Below, one piece after another: positions 54,766-63,705 of a DNA stretch of 64,000 nucleotides. The notes under the pieces are model-generated. The model did no database searches, was not told the origin of the DNA, and saw only the letters and a program-made list of their open reading frames with translations. A program made the position numbers and the translations under genes. The stretch spans positions 6,372,501-6,436,500 of the forward strand of contig NZ_LT629703.1 in the NCBI RefSeq assembly GCF_900103365.1. Reading direction: 5' to 3'. This stretch comes from Afipia sp. GAS231. Lineage in GTDB: Bacteria > Pseudomonadota > Alphaproteobacteria > Rhizobiales > Xanthobacteraceae. The first letter of the stretch is position 1, and each line of letters opens with the position of its first letter.

Positions 54766-55131
54766 TTAAGCGAACTGGCTAAGGCCCGGCGTCCCCGAGA
54801 TGATCTCGCCCATTTTGTCCGCTCCGATTTTGTCGCGGCCGAACCGAAAAAGTTCACGCGCGACGTTCTGAATCTGGTTCATGCCGAGGCCGAGCGCCAT
54901 CAACTTGGTACCGAGCGCCATCAGGCCGCCGCCCATCAGCCGGGAGAGGCCGCTGTTGCTGTTCGAGGCCGCGATCGCAGCTTCGGCACCCGGGATCTGA
55001 TCGATCAGAGCCTGGACCTTGTCGGAAGGGCCCTCGTTGCGGAGGAAACCCAGAACGATGCCGATGGTTTTTTCCGCGACAGCGTCATCGATGCCGACCT
55101 TGGTGGCCAGCGTTCCAATTAATTCGTCCAT
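54766..55131 (-). CDS. Small conserved protein, DUF2267-like
   Basis: The 121-residue protein begins MDELIGTLATKVGIDDAVAE, a pattern seen in DUF2267/DUF2780-like proteins, then a linker with GAEAAIAASNSNSGLSRLMG and a glycine-rich middle (MGGGLMALGTKLMALGLGM) that may pack as a helix. The C-terminal RELFRFGRDKIGADKMGEII ends the fold. The family assignment is tentative. It is upstream of the DUF4332 gene and diverges from the HerA-like gene. Confidence 0.65.
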   Translation of the reverse strand: MDELIGTLATKVGIDDAVAEKTIGIVLGFLRNEGPSDKVQALIDQIPGAEAAIAASNSNSGLSRLMGGGLMALGTKLMALGLGMNQIQNVARELFRFGRDKIGADKMGEIISGTPGLSQFA

Positions 55132-55477
55132 ATGGCCCCCGCCCTCAGCCGGTTTTTACCGGGTCGTCTGCTTGTTATTTGATCTTGAGCGTCCACGGTG
55201 TGAAATACAAGCGATCCGCACACACTAAGGCCGCTTTCGTTCCAGATCGCGCCGCAAGTGTTGCAGCAATGCAAGAGTGAGCGTCGGATTTCACGCTTTA
55301 TTGTCGCACCGCGAACGTTTTTCACGGTCGGGCTTGGAGAAAAGTATGAGATGCGCGGGCTTAGGGGCGCCGAGACGCGTCGATCTCGGCTCCACGGTTT
55401 CAATCGACGGCAGGGATGCGATATGATTGTGTCGCTGGGCAACCAAACCTCCCTGATACACGCGAAGAGGCGATGTG
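55132..55477. other. Divergent intergenic region before the HerA-like gene
   Basis: About 346 bp between divergent genes. It must hold two promoters. I see no repeat of the families found elsewhere here and no gene with coding character. Confidence 0.5.
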
Positions 55478-57100
55478 ATGGCGACCTCCGATAACAAGAC
55501 GGCCGATACCGACGAGAAGATTTTTATCGGCAAGGGCGAGGAAGCCGCCTGGCTGACGCTCGCGCTCGCCAATCGGCACGGTCTTGTCACCGGCGCGACC
55601 GGAACCGGCAAGACGGTGTCGCTGCAGGTGATGGCGGAAGGGTTTGCGCGTGCCGGCGTTCCCGTCTTCGCCGCCGACATCAAGGGCGACCTCTCCGGGA
55701 TCTCCGAAGTCGGCGAGGCCAAGGACTTTATCTTGAAGCGGGCCGGCGAGATGGGGCTGAATTTCCAGCCCGATCAGTTCTCGACCGTGTTCTGGGACGT
55801 GTTCGGCGAGCAGGGCCACCCGGTCCGCGCCACCGTCACCGAAATGGGGCCGCTATTGCTGTCCCGGATGCTCGATCTCAACGACGTGCAGGAAGGCGTG
55901 CTCAACGTCGCATTCCGTGTCGCGGACGAAAGCGGCCTGACGCTGATCGACATGAAGGATATGCGGGCGCTGCTCGACGCCATCGTGCCCGATACCAGCA
56001 AGAGGGGCCCCGACGACGGCGAGGACCCATTGGCGTCGATCCGGAAGGCCGCGCAGGGCTACGGCAACGTCACCAAGGCGACCGTCGGCACCATTCAGCG
56101 TCAACTTCTGGTGCTGGAAAACCAGGGCGGCGCGAAATTCTTCGGCGAGCCGGCGCTGACGCTGAAGGATTTCATGAGAACCGACAGCGACGGCCGCGGC
56201 ATGGTCAATATCCTGGTCGCCGACAAGCTGATGCAGAGCCCGCGGCTCTACGCCACCTTCCTGTTGTGGATGCTGTCGGAGCTGTTCGAGGAATTGCCGG
56301 AGGCCGGCGATCTGCCGAAGCCGAAACTGGTGTTCTTTTTCGATGAGGCGCATCTGCTGTTCACCGACGCGCCGAAGGCTTTGATGGACAAGATCGAGCA
56401 GGTGGTCCGCCTGATCCGCTCCAAGGGCGTCGGCGTCTATTTCGTCACGCAGAATCCGATCGACGTGCCCGACAAAGTGCTCTCCCAGATGGGCAACCGC
56501 GTCCAGCATGCGCTGCGCGCCTTCACCCCGCGCGACCAGAAGGCGGTCCAGGCGGCGGCACAGACCTTCCGGCCCAACCCGAAGCTCGACACCGCCCGCG
56601 TCATCATGGAGCTCGGCAAAGGCGAGGCGCTGGTGTCGTTCCTGGAAGGCGGCGGCACGCCGGCGATGGTCGAACGCATCATGGTCCGGCCGCCCTCGGC
56701 GCGGATCGGGCCGATCACGCCCGAGGAGCGCAAGGCGATCATGGACAACAGCCCGGTGAAGGGCAAATACGACACCGCCATCGACGCCGAGTCCGCTTAC
56801 GAGATGATCCAGAAGCGCATCGCCGGGACGGCGGCGCATCCGGATGACGGATCGGCCGGCGGTGGCGGCGGTATTCTCGGCCAGATCGGTTCGATCGTCG
56901 GCACCATCTTCGGCACCAACGTTTCGCGCGGCAGGATGTCGACCGGCCAGATCATCGCGAGAAATGTCACCCGCAGCGTCACCAACAAGGTGGTCGGCGG
57001 CGTCGTGGCCGATCTCGGCAAGTCGGTCGGCGGTGCGCTCGGCGGTTCGGTCGGACGCGCGCTGGTGCGCGGCGCGCTCGGCGGGCTGCTGCGGCGCTAA
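55478..57100 (+). CDS. HerA-like helicase/ATPase (DUF853 family)
   Basis: The ATG at 55478 is best spaced from GAAGAGG; a GTG three bases upstream is an alternative. The 540-residue protein has Walker A GATGTGKT (39-46), Walker B LVFFFDEAHLLF (about 282-293) and an Arg-containing TQNPIDVPDKVLSQMGNRVQ sensor region, typical of the HerA/FtsK superfamily as seen in E. coli YjgR. A glycine-rich C-terminus (GGGGGILGQIGSIVG onward) with hydrophobic Gly-zipper-like repeats could associate with membranes. No NurA nuclease gene is beside it, so a helicase role with NurA is unsupported. The actual substrate is unknown. Confidence 0.9.
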   Translation: MATSDNKTADTDEKIFIGKGEEAAWLTLALANRHGLVTGATGTGKTVSLQVMAEGFARAGVPVFAADIKGDLSGISEVGEAKDFILKRAGEMGLNFQPDQFSTVFWDVFGEQGHPVRATVTEMGPLLLSRMLDLNDVQEGVLNVAFRVADESGLTLIDMKDMRALLDAIVPDTSKRGPDDGEDPLASIRKAAQGYGNVTKATVGTIQRQLLVLENQGGAKFFGEPALTLKDFMRTDSDGRGMVNILVADKLMQSPRLYATFLLWMLSELFEELPEAGDLPKPKLVFFFDEAHLLFTDAPKALMDKIEQVVRLIRSKGVGVYFVTQNPIDVPDKVLSQMGNRVQHALRAFTPRDQKAVQAAAQTFRPNPKLDTARVIMELGKGEALVSFLEGGGTPAMVERIMVRPPSARIGPITPEERKAIMDNSPVKGKYDTAIDAESAYEMIQKRIAGTAAHPDDGSAGGGGGILGQIGSIVGTIFGTNVSRGRMSTGQIIARNVTRSVTNKVVGGVVADLGKSVGGALGGSVGRALVRGALGGLLRR

Positions 57101-57157
57101 AAGCGTTTCCAAGCGAAGTGGAAGCCGGTTCGCGTGAAGAAAACGCGTCAAACCAAA
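57101..57157. repeat. Dispersed repeat (ACGCGTTTTCTT family, reverse orientation)
   Basis: AAGCGTTTCCAAGCGAAGTG, GAAGCCGGTTCGCGTGAAG and AAAACGCGTCAAACCAAAA match the reverse-oriented copy at 34910-34962. It ends about 10 bp before the ATG of the following gene, leaving no room for a strong ribosome-binding site. Confidence 0.85.
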
Positions 57158-57167
57158 ATTGGACTCT

Positions 57168-58502
57168 ATGTCTGCCGCAAACCTTGATATCCAGAACAAG
57201 CGCGTGTTGAGATGGCCGTCGCTGCGCGCGCCGATCGACGTGCTGTTTCTGCTCTGTTGTATCGCGCTGACGGCCGACGTGCTGGTCCCGGAAATCTTCG
57301 GCCACGGCAAGAGCAAGGACTATCCGCTGTGGTTCTGGGCCGGGCAGCAGGTGCTGCAAGGCAACAACCTCTATCCGGACAACCCTGCCGACTATTTCGA
57401 CTTCATCTATCCGCCGCTGTCGGCGGTGCTGCTGGCGATACCGAGTTTCTTCGGCAAGATCCCGCTCTATCTCTGTCTATCGCTGCTCAATGTCGTGGCG
57501 TGGTGGATGACCGCGCAGTTTGCCAATGCGATGACGGGATCGGGGCGGACGCCCGGCCCATGGCTGTTCGCGCTGCCCGGTTTTGTTACCGTCACCTTCG
57601 TCTTCGACATGTTCGACCTCGGCCAACCGAATTTGGTTCTGCTGGCGCTGATGCTGTACGGCTTCTGGCTGCTGCGCGACCACCGCAACTGGATGGCGGG
57701 AAGCATGTTCGCGCTCGCCACCGCCATCAAGGTGTTTCCGGTCGCGGTGCTGCCCTATCTGGTCTGGAGAAGGCAGTGGGCCGCGGCCGCGAGCATGCTG
57801 GTTTTCATCGGCGTGTTCCTGTTCGTGCTGCCGGCGCCGTTCCGCGGCTTCGAGCGTAACGCCCATGAATTGAAGACCTGGTACCAGGGCATGGTGGGGT
57901 CGAGTTCGGAGAAGGGGTTCGGCCAGCGCGACGAACAGAACTGGTCGTGGGTCAACCAGTCGATCATCGCGATGACGCACCGGCTGACCCGGCCGATCAA
58001 CTACAATCAGGACAATGCTGCCAAACCCGCCCGCACCATGAACATCGCCAATCTCGATTTCAAGACCGCGAACCTTTTGGTGGTGGCGATCTCGCTTCTG
58101 ATCGGGCTCGGCTATGTCGCTGTCATGCCATCCGCCTCGCGGCGAACCGAACGCTCGGATGCCGAGGAGATCGGCATATTGTTCTGCCTGATGACGGCAG
58201 CCACCCCGCTGGCGCGCCAGTATTATTTCATGTGGCTGTTTTTCCCGATGACGGTGCTGATCCATCGCGCCGCCTACGATCCGCGCGCCCGGGTCAGGAC
58301 CGGCACATGGCTGTTGCTGGCCGTGGCCGGCCTGCTGATGTTGCTGTCGCTGCCGGTATTTCCGAACGACCTGCAGGCCTACGGCAACAATCTCGCTGCC
58401 ACCGTCGTGATGGTGGCGGGGTTGGTCTGGCACCTCCTGAATCCGCCGTTGGCGGACGATGTCTCTGCTTTGCCTCCGGCCACCGGGCAAGCTAAAACCT
58501 GA
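57168..58502 (+). CDS. DUF2029/GT87-type multi-pass membrane glycosyltransferase
   Basis: The 444-residue protein has about ten hydrophobic segments. The acidic loop before the first long loop (FDFIYPPLSAVLLAIP) and the YPDNPADYFDFIYPP stretch are characteristic of the DUF2029/GT87 family, in which an acidic residue in the periplasmic loop is thought to be catalytic with polyprenyl-phosphate-linked sugar donors. The sugar and acceptor are unknown. The ATG at 57168 has a poor ribosome-binding site because a dispersed repeat lies directly upstream, suggesting low or repeat-modified expression. Confidence 0.85.
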   Translation: MSAANLDIQNKRVLRWPSLRAPIDVLFLLCCIALTADVLVPEIFGHGKSKDYPLWFWAGQQVLQGNNLYPDNPADYFDFIYPPLSAVLLAIPSFFGKIPLYLCLSLLNVVAWWMTAQFANAMTGSGRTPGPWLFALPGFVTVTFVFDMFDLGQPNLVLLALMLYGFWLLRDHRNWMAGSMFALATAIKVFPVAVLPYLVWRRQWAAAASMLVFIGVFLFVLPAPFRGFERNAHELKTWYQGMVGSSSEKGFGQRDEQNWSWVNQSIIAMTHRLTRPINYNQDNAAKPARTMNIANLDFKTANLLVVAISLLIGLGYVAVMPSASRRTERSDAEEIGILFCLMTAATPLARQYYFMWLFFPMTVLIHRAAYDPRARVRTGTWLLLAVAGLLMLLSLPVFPNDLQAYGNNLAATVVMVAGLVWHLLNPPLADDVSALPPATGQAKT

Positions 58503-58550
58503 CGCCAGAAAATCGCGCCCATAACCTGGGAAACAGCCAAGGAACACGCC

Positions 58551-59954
58551 ATGTCCAGCGCCAAACTTCAGCCGGTTCTCGACCGCATCGACGCCGATTT
58601 TGACAACAGCCTCGAGCGGCTGTTCGCGCTGCTGCGGATCAAGTCGATATCCGGCGATTCGGCGTTTGCGGAAGATTGCAAGGCCGCGGCCGATCATCTC
58701 GCCAAGGACATCGCGACCCTCGGCTTCAAGACCGAGGTGCGGCCGACGGCCGGACATCCCGCCATCGTCGCCAAGGCTAATGGCAGCGCCGACGGCCGGC
58801 CGCATGTGCTGTTCTACGGTCACTATGACGTGCAGCCGGTCGATCCGCTCAATTTGTGGCACCGGCCGCCGTTCGAACCCGTCGTGACCGATCACGCCGA
58901 CGGCCGCAAGATCATCGTCGCGCGCGGCGCCGAGGACGACAAGGGACAGTTGATGACCTTCGTCGAAGCCTGCCGCGCCTGGAAGCAGGTCGCGGGGGCG
59001 CTGCCGGTCGACATCACCATCCTCATCGAGGGCGAGGAGGAAATCGGATCGAAGAATTTCGTGCCGTTCCTCGAAGCCAACAAGAAAGACCTCAAGGCCG
59101 ACTTCGCGCTGGTCTGCGACACCGGCATGTGGGACCAGAACACGCCGGCGATCACCACTTCGCTGCGCGGGCTCGTCTATGACGAGGTCAGGATCAAGGC
59201 CGCCAACCGCGACCTGCATTCCGGCATTTTCGGCGGTGGCGCGCGCAACCCGATCCGGGTGCTGACGAATATTCTGGGCGGCCTGCATGACGACAACGGC
59301 CATATCACCATTCCCGGCTTCTACGACGGCGTGAAGGACCTGCCGCCGGATATTCTGGCGCAGTGGAAGAAGCTCAACCTGACGCCGGAATCGTTCCTGA
59401 AGCCGATCGGGTTGTCGATCCCGGCCGGCGAGAACGATCGTCTCCTGATCGAACAGGTCTCCTCGCGTCCGACCTGCGACATCAACGGCATCATCGGCGG
59501 CTATACCGGCGAGGGCTCCAAGACCGTGATCCCGGCCGAAGCTTCGGCAAAGGTTTCGTTCCGGCTGGTCGAGGGCCAGAATCCCGACAGGATCCGCAAG
59601 GCGTTTCGCGATTACGTCACGGCGCGCATTCCGGGCGACTGCAGCGCCGAATTCACCGACCATTCCAACGCGCCGGCGATCGCGCTCGACTGGAACATGA
59701 AGCCGCTCGCGGCGGCGAGGCGCGCGCTGACGGACGAGTGGGGCAAGGAAGCGCTGCTGATCGGTTCAGGCGCCTCGATCCCGGTGGTGGCGGATTTCAA
59801 GCGCACGCTCGGCCTCGATACCGTGCTGGTCGGCTTCGGTCTCGAGGACGACAACATCCATTCGCCGAACGAGAAGTACGATCTGAAGAGTTTTCACAAG
59901 GGCATCCGCTCCTGGGCGCGGATCCTCGACGCCTTTGCGGAGGCGGGGAAGTAA
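58551..59954 (+). CDS. M20 family metallopeptidase (dipeptidase)
   Basis: The 467-residue protein has the di-zinc M20 pattern: LFYGHYDVQPVDP (metal His and catalytic Asp), ARGAEDDKGQ (bridging Asp) and EGEEEIGS (Glu pair). The lid/dimerisation domain follows (RDLHSGIFGGGARNPIR). This is the M20 dipeptidase type acting on unblocked dipeptides or similar amides in the cytoplasm. AAGGAA precedes the ATG. It lies 48 bp after the membrane glycosyltransferase gene with the same strand; functional linkage is unclear. Confidence 0.92.
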   Translation: MSSAKLQPVLDRIDADFDNSLERLFALLRIKSISGDSAFAEDCKAAADHLAKDIATLGFKTEVRPTAGHPAIVAKANGSADGRPHVLFYGHYDVQPVDPLNLWHRPPFEPVVTDHADGRKIIVARGAEDDKGQLMTFVEACRAWKQVAGALPVDITILIEGEEEIGSKNFVPFLEANKKDLKADFALVCDTGMWDQNTPAITTSLRGLVYDEVRIKAANRDLHSGIFGGGARNPIRVLTNILGGLHDDNGHITIPGFYDGVKDLPPDILAQWKKLNLTPESFLKPIGLSIPAGENDRLLIEQVSSRPTCDINGIIGGYTGEGSKTVIPAEASAKVSFRLVEGQNPDRIRKAFRDYVTARIPGDCSAEFTDHSNAPAIALDWNMKPLAAARRALTDEWGKEALLIGSGASIPVVADFKRTLGLDTVLVGFGLEDDNIHSPNEKYDLKSFHKGIRSWARILDAFAEAGK

Positions 59955-60050
59955 GCGGGCAAATAATTGCGACACGTTATTGTCATCTGAACAACGCCGC
60001 CGCCCGAAACAGGCTGGAATAGCCGCGCGCCCGGTGCTAATTTGAGGAGC

Positions 60051-60269
60051 ATGAAGAAATCAGACGTCACTTGCCCCGCGTGCCAGGCCGGCTATCGGCG
60101 CATCGAGTTGCAATCGAAACCCGGAACTCTCGGCGAGTTTCGGTGCCTGACGTGCAACCATCTGCTCGAGACATTCGATGGCTCCGCGAACGTGGCACTT
60201 CGTCTGACGGTGCAGCCAAAGAAGGCCAAGAACGGCCTGCACAGGGCGCCTTCAAACGGGGCTGCCTGA
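60051..60269 (+). CDS. Small zinc-ribbon-like protein
   Basis: AGGAG sits 1-2 codons before the ATG, giving 72 residues. Two CxxC pairs (TCPACQAGYRRIEL and FRCLTCNHLLETF) are spaced like a treble-clef or ribbon zinc site. The C-terminal third is basic (QPKKAKNGLHRA). Such small ribbon proteins are common and mostly uncharacterised in Bradyrhizobium; nucleic-acid binding is only a guess. Confidence 0.75.
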   Translation: MKKSDVTCPACQAGYRRIELQSKPGTLGEFRCLTCNHLLETFDGSANVALRLTVQPKKAKNGLHRAPSNGAA

Positions 60270-60295
60270 AATAGATCCGTCACCGGCGTATCGCG

Positions 60296-62287
60296 TTACG
60301 CGACCCTGACCGCCGCGGTCACGTGGTTCGGCAGTCCTTCGTGCTCCTCGACGCCGGCGCTGGTTCGGCAGATCATCATGGCTTCGCGCAGGCTCCCGGC
60401 AGCCGTATCGGCCTTGGCCACCTCGCGGAGTTCTTCCAGCGCCTCCTTGTCGATGTTTTCGGCCCAGCAACCGAGCATGATGGTGGTCTTCGGAAATTTG
60501 CGACGAAGCCGCCGGACCGAGTAGCACATATGGGCGGGACTGCTGGCGTCGAGGTAGGACAGGCAGACGATGGCAACGCCGGCCGTCTCCAGTTTTGCGA
60601 TATTGGTCGTCGAAAGTGCGTCCGCGGACTCAACCCGCGCACCGAGGCCGTGCGCATTGGCAAGCTGGGCAAACAGCACGGCTGCCGCTTCGTCGAGCGG
60701 GGAGCGTCCGGCCAGGCAGAGCACCGGGTGTTCTCCCTGCCAGTCGAGTGGAAGGTCGGCTTTCTGCACCACCGGCAAATTGCTGGAGATGGCGGTGTCG
60801 GGGACGGTTTCGACCGCGGCCGCCGCCTCCGCATCCATGGTCGGTGAGGTCACCTCGGGTATCGAATCGTTCTGGGTGGAAAGGTCGCTGGCAAACTCAG
60901 TCACCGCGTCGCGAATCTTGGTCATGCGCGCCTGGTCCAGCGCGCCGCGCTTGGCGTCGGCCTGCGCCAGCAGCAGCCCCTTGAGCGCGACCTCGTCAAA
61001 ATACGAAGACAGCGATTTCTCCTTGAGGAATTCCTCCGCCTTTCCTGCAGCCTCGGTCGGATCGCCGGCAAGCATCCGCTGGTAGAACATCTCCGGCGGC
61101 GATAGCGCGGGCCTGTCGCCAAAAATCACGTCGAGGAATTCGAGCCGCTCGACATGCCGTCCCAGCACGACGAGGCAGACCGTCAACGGCGTTGCCAGCA
61201 CCAGTCCGATCGGGCCCCACAGCGCCGTCCAGAACGTCGCCGAGACGACGATGGCGACGGGAGACAATCCGGTGCTCTGACCGTAGGCCAGCGGTTCGAT
61301 GACTTGGCTTACGATCGGCCCGACCCCGAGAAAAAGCGCCAGCGTCCATGCCAGCATCGACCAGCCGGGATCGACGGCGGCCGCCAAAGCGAGCGGAAAT
61401 GCCGCCGAGATGGCTGAACCGATGTAGGGAACGAACCGCAACACCGCCGCCAGAATACCCCAGAGGATCGCGCTGGGAACGCCAATGAAAGTAAGTCCGA
61501 CCGCGATGATCACGCCGAAGGTGGCGTTGATCATCAACTGAGCGAGAAACAGCCGGCTGAGGCGCGTCGCGGCATCGTCCAATGCGGCGGTGGTTCGTTG
61601 CAGATCATGCGAACCCGCCAGCCGTATCAGCCGGTTTCGAAGATCCTCGCGCTGGATCAGGATGAAGATCACGAAGATGATGATGATGCCGGTGGTCGCC
61701 AGCGGATTGAGCAGGGGCGCGATCAGGCTGCGCAGGTTTTCCAGCGCGCCCGGGTCGGGCTGACGGACTTCAACCGGGATGGGCTGGGTCGTTCCGGCCG
61801 CATTGGGAGCGCCGAGACGCGAGATCGCGCCGCGGCCCGACTTGTCATCCTTTGGCCGGTCGAGCTCCCGGCTCAACTCCTGCAGCATATCGGCCGCACG
61901 TTCCAGCGTGCCGCTGCTCGCGGTGGCGCCGCGTACCGATTTGATCTTCTCCTGCATCGTCGATTGATAGACCGGCAGGTCTCCGGCCAGTTGGCTCAAC
62001 TGGTTTGCGATCAGGGTGCCGAGGCCGAAAATGACCGAGAACGCCAGGAAGACCACGCCCACCACCGCCAGGCCACGGGGAACGCGGGCTTTCTGCAGCA
62101 GTCCGACCGGTGGCCCGAGCACGAAGCTGAGAAGGATCGCGAGCGCGATGGGGACGAATATCTCGCGGCCGAAATACAGCGCACCAATGAACAGGGCTGC
62201 CAGGATCGAGCAGGCGACGGCGCTCAGCAAAGCCATCAACTCGTCCGTCGTGCGGCCGTTGGTGATCTTCCTGGTGATCAAGCTCAT
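60296..62287 (-). CDS. AI-2E family transporter with an extra C-terminal Rossmann-like domain
   Basis: The ATG at 62287 gives 663 residues. The first 360 are the AI-2E (UPF0118/PerM-like) domain: eight or so helices, including LSFVLGPPVGLLQKARVPRG and GVPSAILWGILAAVLRFVPYIGS. Such proteins are usually 340-380 residues and act as exporters or ion/proton antiporters. After a helical linker (about 400-515) comes a domain at about 520-640 (HPVLCLAGRSPLDEAAAVLF, then VAIVCLSYLDASSPAH and TIMLGCW) that resembles the B12-binding/response-regulator fold but lacks the DxHxxG motif. It may sense a ligand. It precedes a small membrane gene located upstream. Confidence 0.88.
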   Translation of the reverse strand: MSLITRKITNGRTTDELMALLSAVACSILAALFIGALYFGREIFVPIALAILLSFVLGPPVGLLQKARVPRGLAVVGVVFLAFSVIFGLGTLIANQLSQLAGDLPVYQSTMQEKIKSVRGATASSGTLERAADMLQELSRELDRPKDDKSGRGAISRLGAPNAAGTTQPIPVEVRQPDPGALENLRSLIAPLLNPLATTGIIIIFVIFILIQREDLRNRLIRLAGSHDLQRTTAALDDAATRLSRLFLAQLMINATFGVIIAVGLTFIGVPSAILWGILAAVLRFVPYIGSAISAAFPLALAAAVDPGWSMLAWTLALFLGVGPIVSQVIEPLAYGQSTGLSPVAIVVSATFWTALWGPIGLVLATPLTVCLVVLGRHVERLEFLDVIFGDRPALSPPEMFYQRMLAGDPTEAAGKAEEFLKEKSLSSYFDEVALKGLLLAQADAKRGALDQARMTKIRDAVTEFASDLSTQNDSIPEVTSPTMDAEAAAAVETVPDTAISSNLPVVQKADLPLDWQGEHPVLCLAGRSPLDEAAAVLFAQLANAHGLGARVESADALSTTNIAKLETAGVAIVCLSYLDASSPAHMCYSVRRLRRKFPKTTIMLGCWAENIDKEALEELREVAKADTAAGSLREAMMICRTSAGVEEHEGLPNHVTAAVRVA

Positions 62288-62343
62288 GGAGGCTTTCTGG
62301 GAACGCGGGAGGGATATGGTGGACGGCCGATAGCGCAGCCCGG

Positions 62344-62859
62344 TCAGCGCCACTGCCAGGACACCTGATCCCGCTCCCGTGACTCGTAAGCGAGGACGTA
62401 TCGGCGAATGCTCCGCTTGGCGATCAGGGCCGCGCGCCGCGCGAGCCGCCATGCACCAAGCGATTTGATCCAGCTCTGAGCGTGCTGAAACTTCGCATAG
62501 CACCACACGAAGGCTGGAATAGACATCAGCTTGTCGCGGCTGATGCAAAACAGCCGTTCAATCAGCGCGAGCTTGAGAACCTCAGCGACGCCAAGCACCA
62601 TCAGTCCGCTGACCACGTGGCCTGTTGCGGTCAGGTAGGCGGCGAACGGCTTGGCGGGTTCGAGAATGAGAACCGGGATGACAAACAGCGCCAGCGTGGG
62701 ATAGGGGCCCAGCGACATCACCCAGGTCCGCAAGCTCGCGAAAATCCAGTGGTCCGCCAGCCAGCGAATGACCGGCCTGGCGAGCGTCCAGAAGGCGGCG
62801 TCCACCAGGAAGTAGATGGCGGCCAAGATGAACACAAATGGTTTGAATATGAGGCTCAC
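62344..62859 (-). CDS. Conserved membrane protein, function unknown
   Basis: A GTG start at 62859 is preferred because GGGAG lies 8 nt upstream; a TTG at 62880 has no ribosome-binding site. The 171-residue protein has an N-terminal helix (LIFKPFVFILAAIYFLVDAA), helices at about 45-65 and 75-100, and a basic, amphipathic C-terminus. I do not recognise a family. It lies 56 bp upstream of the AI-2E transporter on the same strand and is likely its operon partner. Confidence 0.75.
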   Translation of the reverse strand: MSLIFKPFVFILAAIYFLVDAAFWTLARPVIRWLADHWIFASLRTWVMSLGPYPTLALFVIPVLILEPAKPFAAYLTATGHVVSGLMVLGVAEVLKLALIERLFCISRDKLMSIPAFVWCYAKFQHAQSWIKSLGAWRLARRAALIAKRSIRRYVLAYESRERDQVSWQWR

Positions 62860-63059
62860 GCGCGTTCTCCCGTAAGACAAGGCGCGACGGGCGCTTAGGT
62901 TGCACCGTTAACACGCTGTCTATTCACGAAGACGATGGAACCTTTTGCTGCGGGACCTTCCCCGAACGCTGCTCGGGAGGCAGCGGATGAAATCGAACAA
63001 ATTCGGCATCCCCGCGTTTTCCCCAAATGATAAAACGCGAACCCCGACACGCCGGTCCA

Positions 63060-63260
63060 ATGAGCATGCAGCCCGTCGATTGCGGCGCGACGAGGCCGGT
63101 TCCGCTGCTCCCGCCCATGCCCGGTTCGAACGATGCTGATGGCCCCGGGCCATCGCTGCCGAAGACGAAGTTGAGCAGAACGGATGCGGTCCGTGCCGCG
63201 AAGGCACGCCTGATGCGGCGCGATTCGCTGCGCAAGCAGCGGCAGGCCCAAAAGGGATGA
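63060..63260 (+). CDS. Possible small basic protein
   Basis: A 66-codon frame has strongly GC-biased third positions and a basic C-terminal half (KLSRTDAVRAAKARLMRRDS), which look coding. The N-terminal half is Pro/Gly-rich. There is no clear ribosome-binding site, and an open frame on the opposite strand overlaps it. Low confidence. The DNA between the gene ending at 62344 and this frame shows nothing else. Confidence 0.35.
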   Translation: MSMQPVDCGATRPVPLLPPMPGSNDADGPGPSLPKTKLSRTDAVRAAKARLMRRDSLRKQRQAQKG

Positions 63261-63314
63261 TGCCGCCCCAAGCCTTCAATTTCAGCCTTCTATTTCAGCC
63301 TTCAGTCGTCTGGC

Positions 63315-63515
63315 TCAGTTTCTGAGGTCGCGTTCCCGATCCAGTTCGCGAAGGTAAGAAAGCCCATGCACCGTCAGGCGGTGCGGGTTCTTTTCACCCT
63401 CGATGTAGAGCTGCATCAAGTGCCTTGAAAGACGCTCGCGGGCGCCTTTCATCTCGGAACGGTCGGCCAGGGCGCCGTAAATGCTCAGGGCACGATCAAC
63501 GGGGAGGGTTTCCAT
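63315..63515 (-). CDS. Small hypothetical protein
   Basis: The 66-residue frame begins METLPVDRALSIYGALADRS, with GAAGAG 10 nt upstream of the ATG. It is helical and charged (KGARERLSRHLMQLYIEGEK), like a small regulatory or toxin/antitoxin-sized protein, but there is no partner gene. Codon use resembles neighbouring genes. No function assigned. Confidence 0.5.
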   Translation of the reverse strand: METLPVDRALSIYGALADRSEMKGARERLSRHLMQLYIEGEKNPHRLTVHGLSYLRELDRERDLRN

Positions 63516-63678
63516 CGGGCTAACTCTTCAGTTGGATTCGATCTCTGAAGAGGTAAGGCCTGCTGCTTCGTATCGTTCCAGTATCGTGATGGTGCAATTG
63601 TAGGCGGGATACGGGAGCCTTCCCCGGACCGACCTGCCTTGAAGACGAGTCTGGTCGTACCGACTCCGTCCAAACAAA

Positions 63679-63705
63679 AAGACCGCCCGAAGGCGGTCTT
63701 CCTGT
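63679..63705 (-). terminator. Rho-independent terminator on the minus strand
   Basis: AAGACCGCC-CGAA-GGCGGTCTT (63679-63700) is a perfect 9-bp stem. The plus-strand A run before it (63676-63680) becomes five T residues on the minus strand. It would end a minus-strand transcript coming from the right, but no clear gene for it lies inside the window. Confidence 0.8.
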
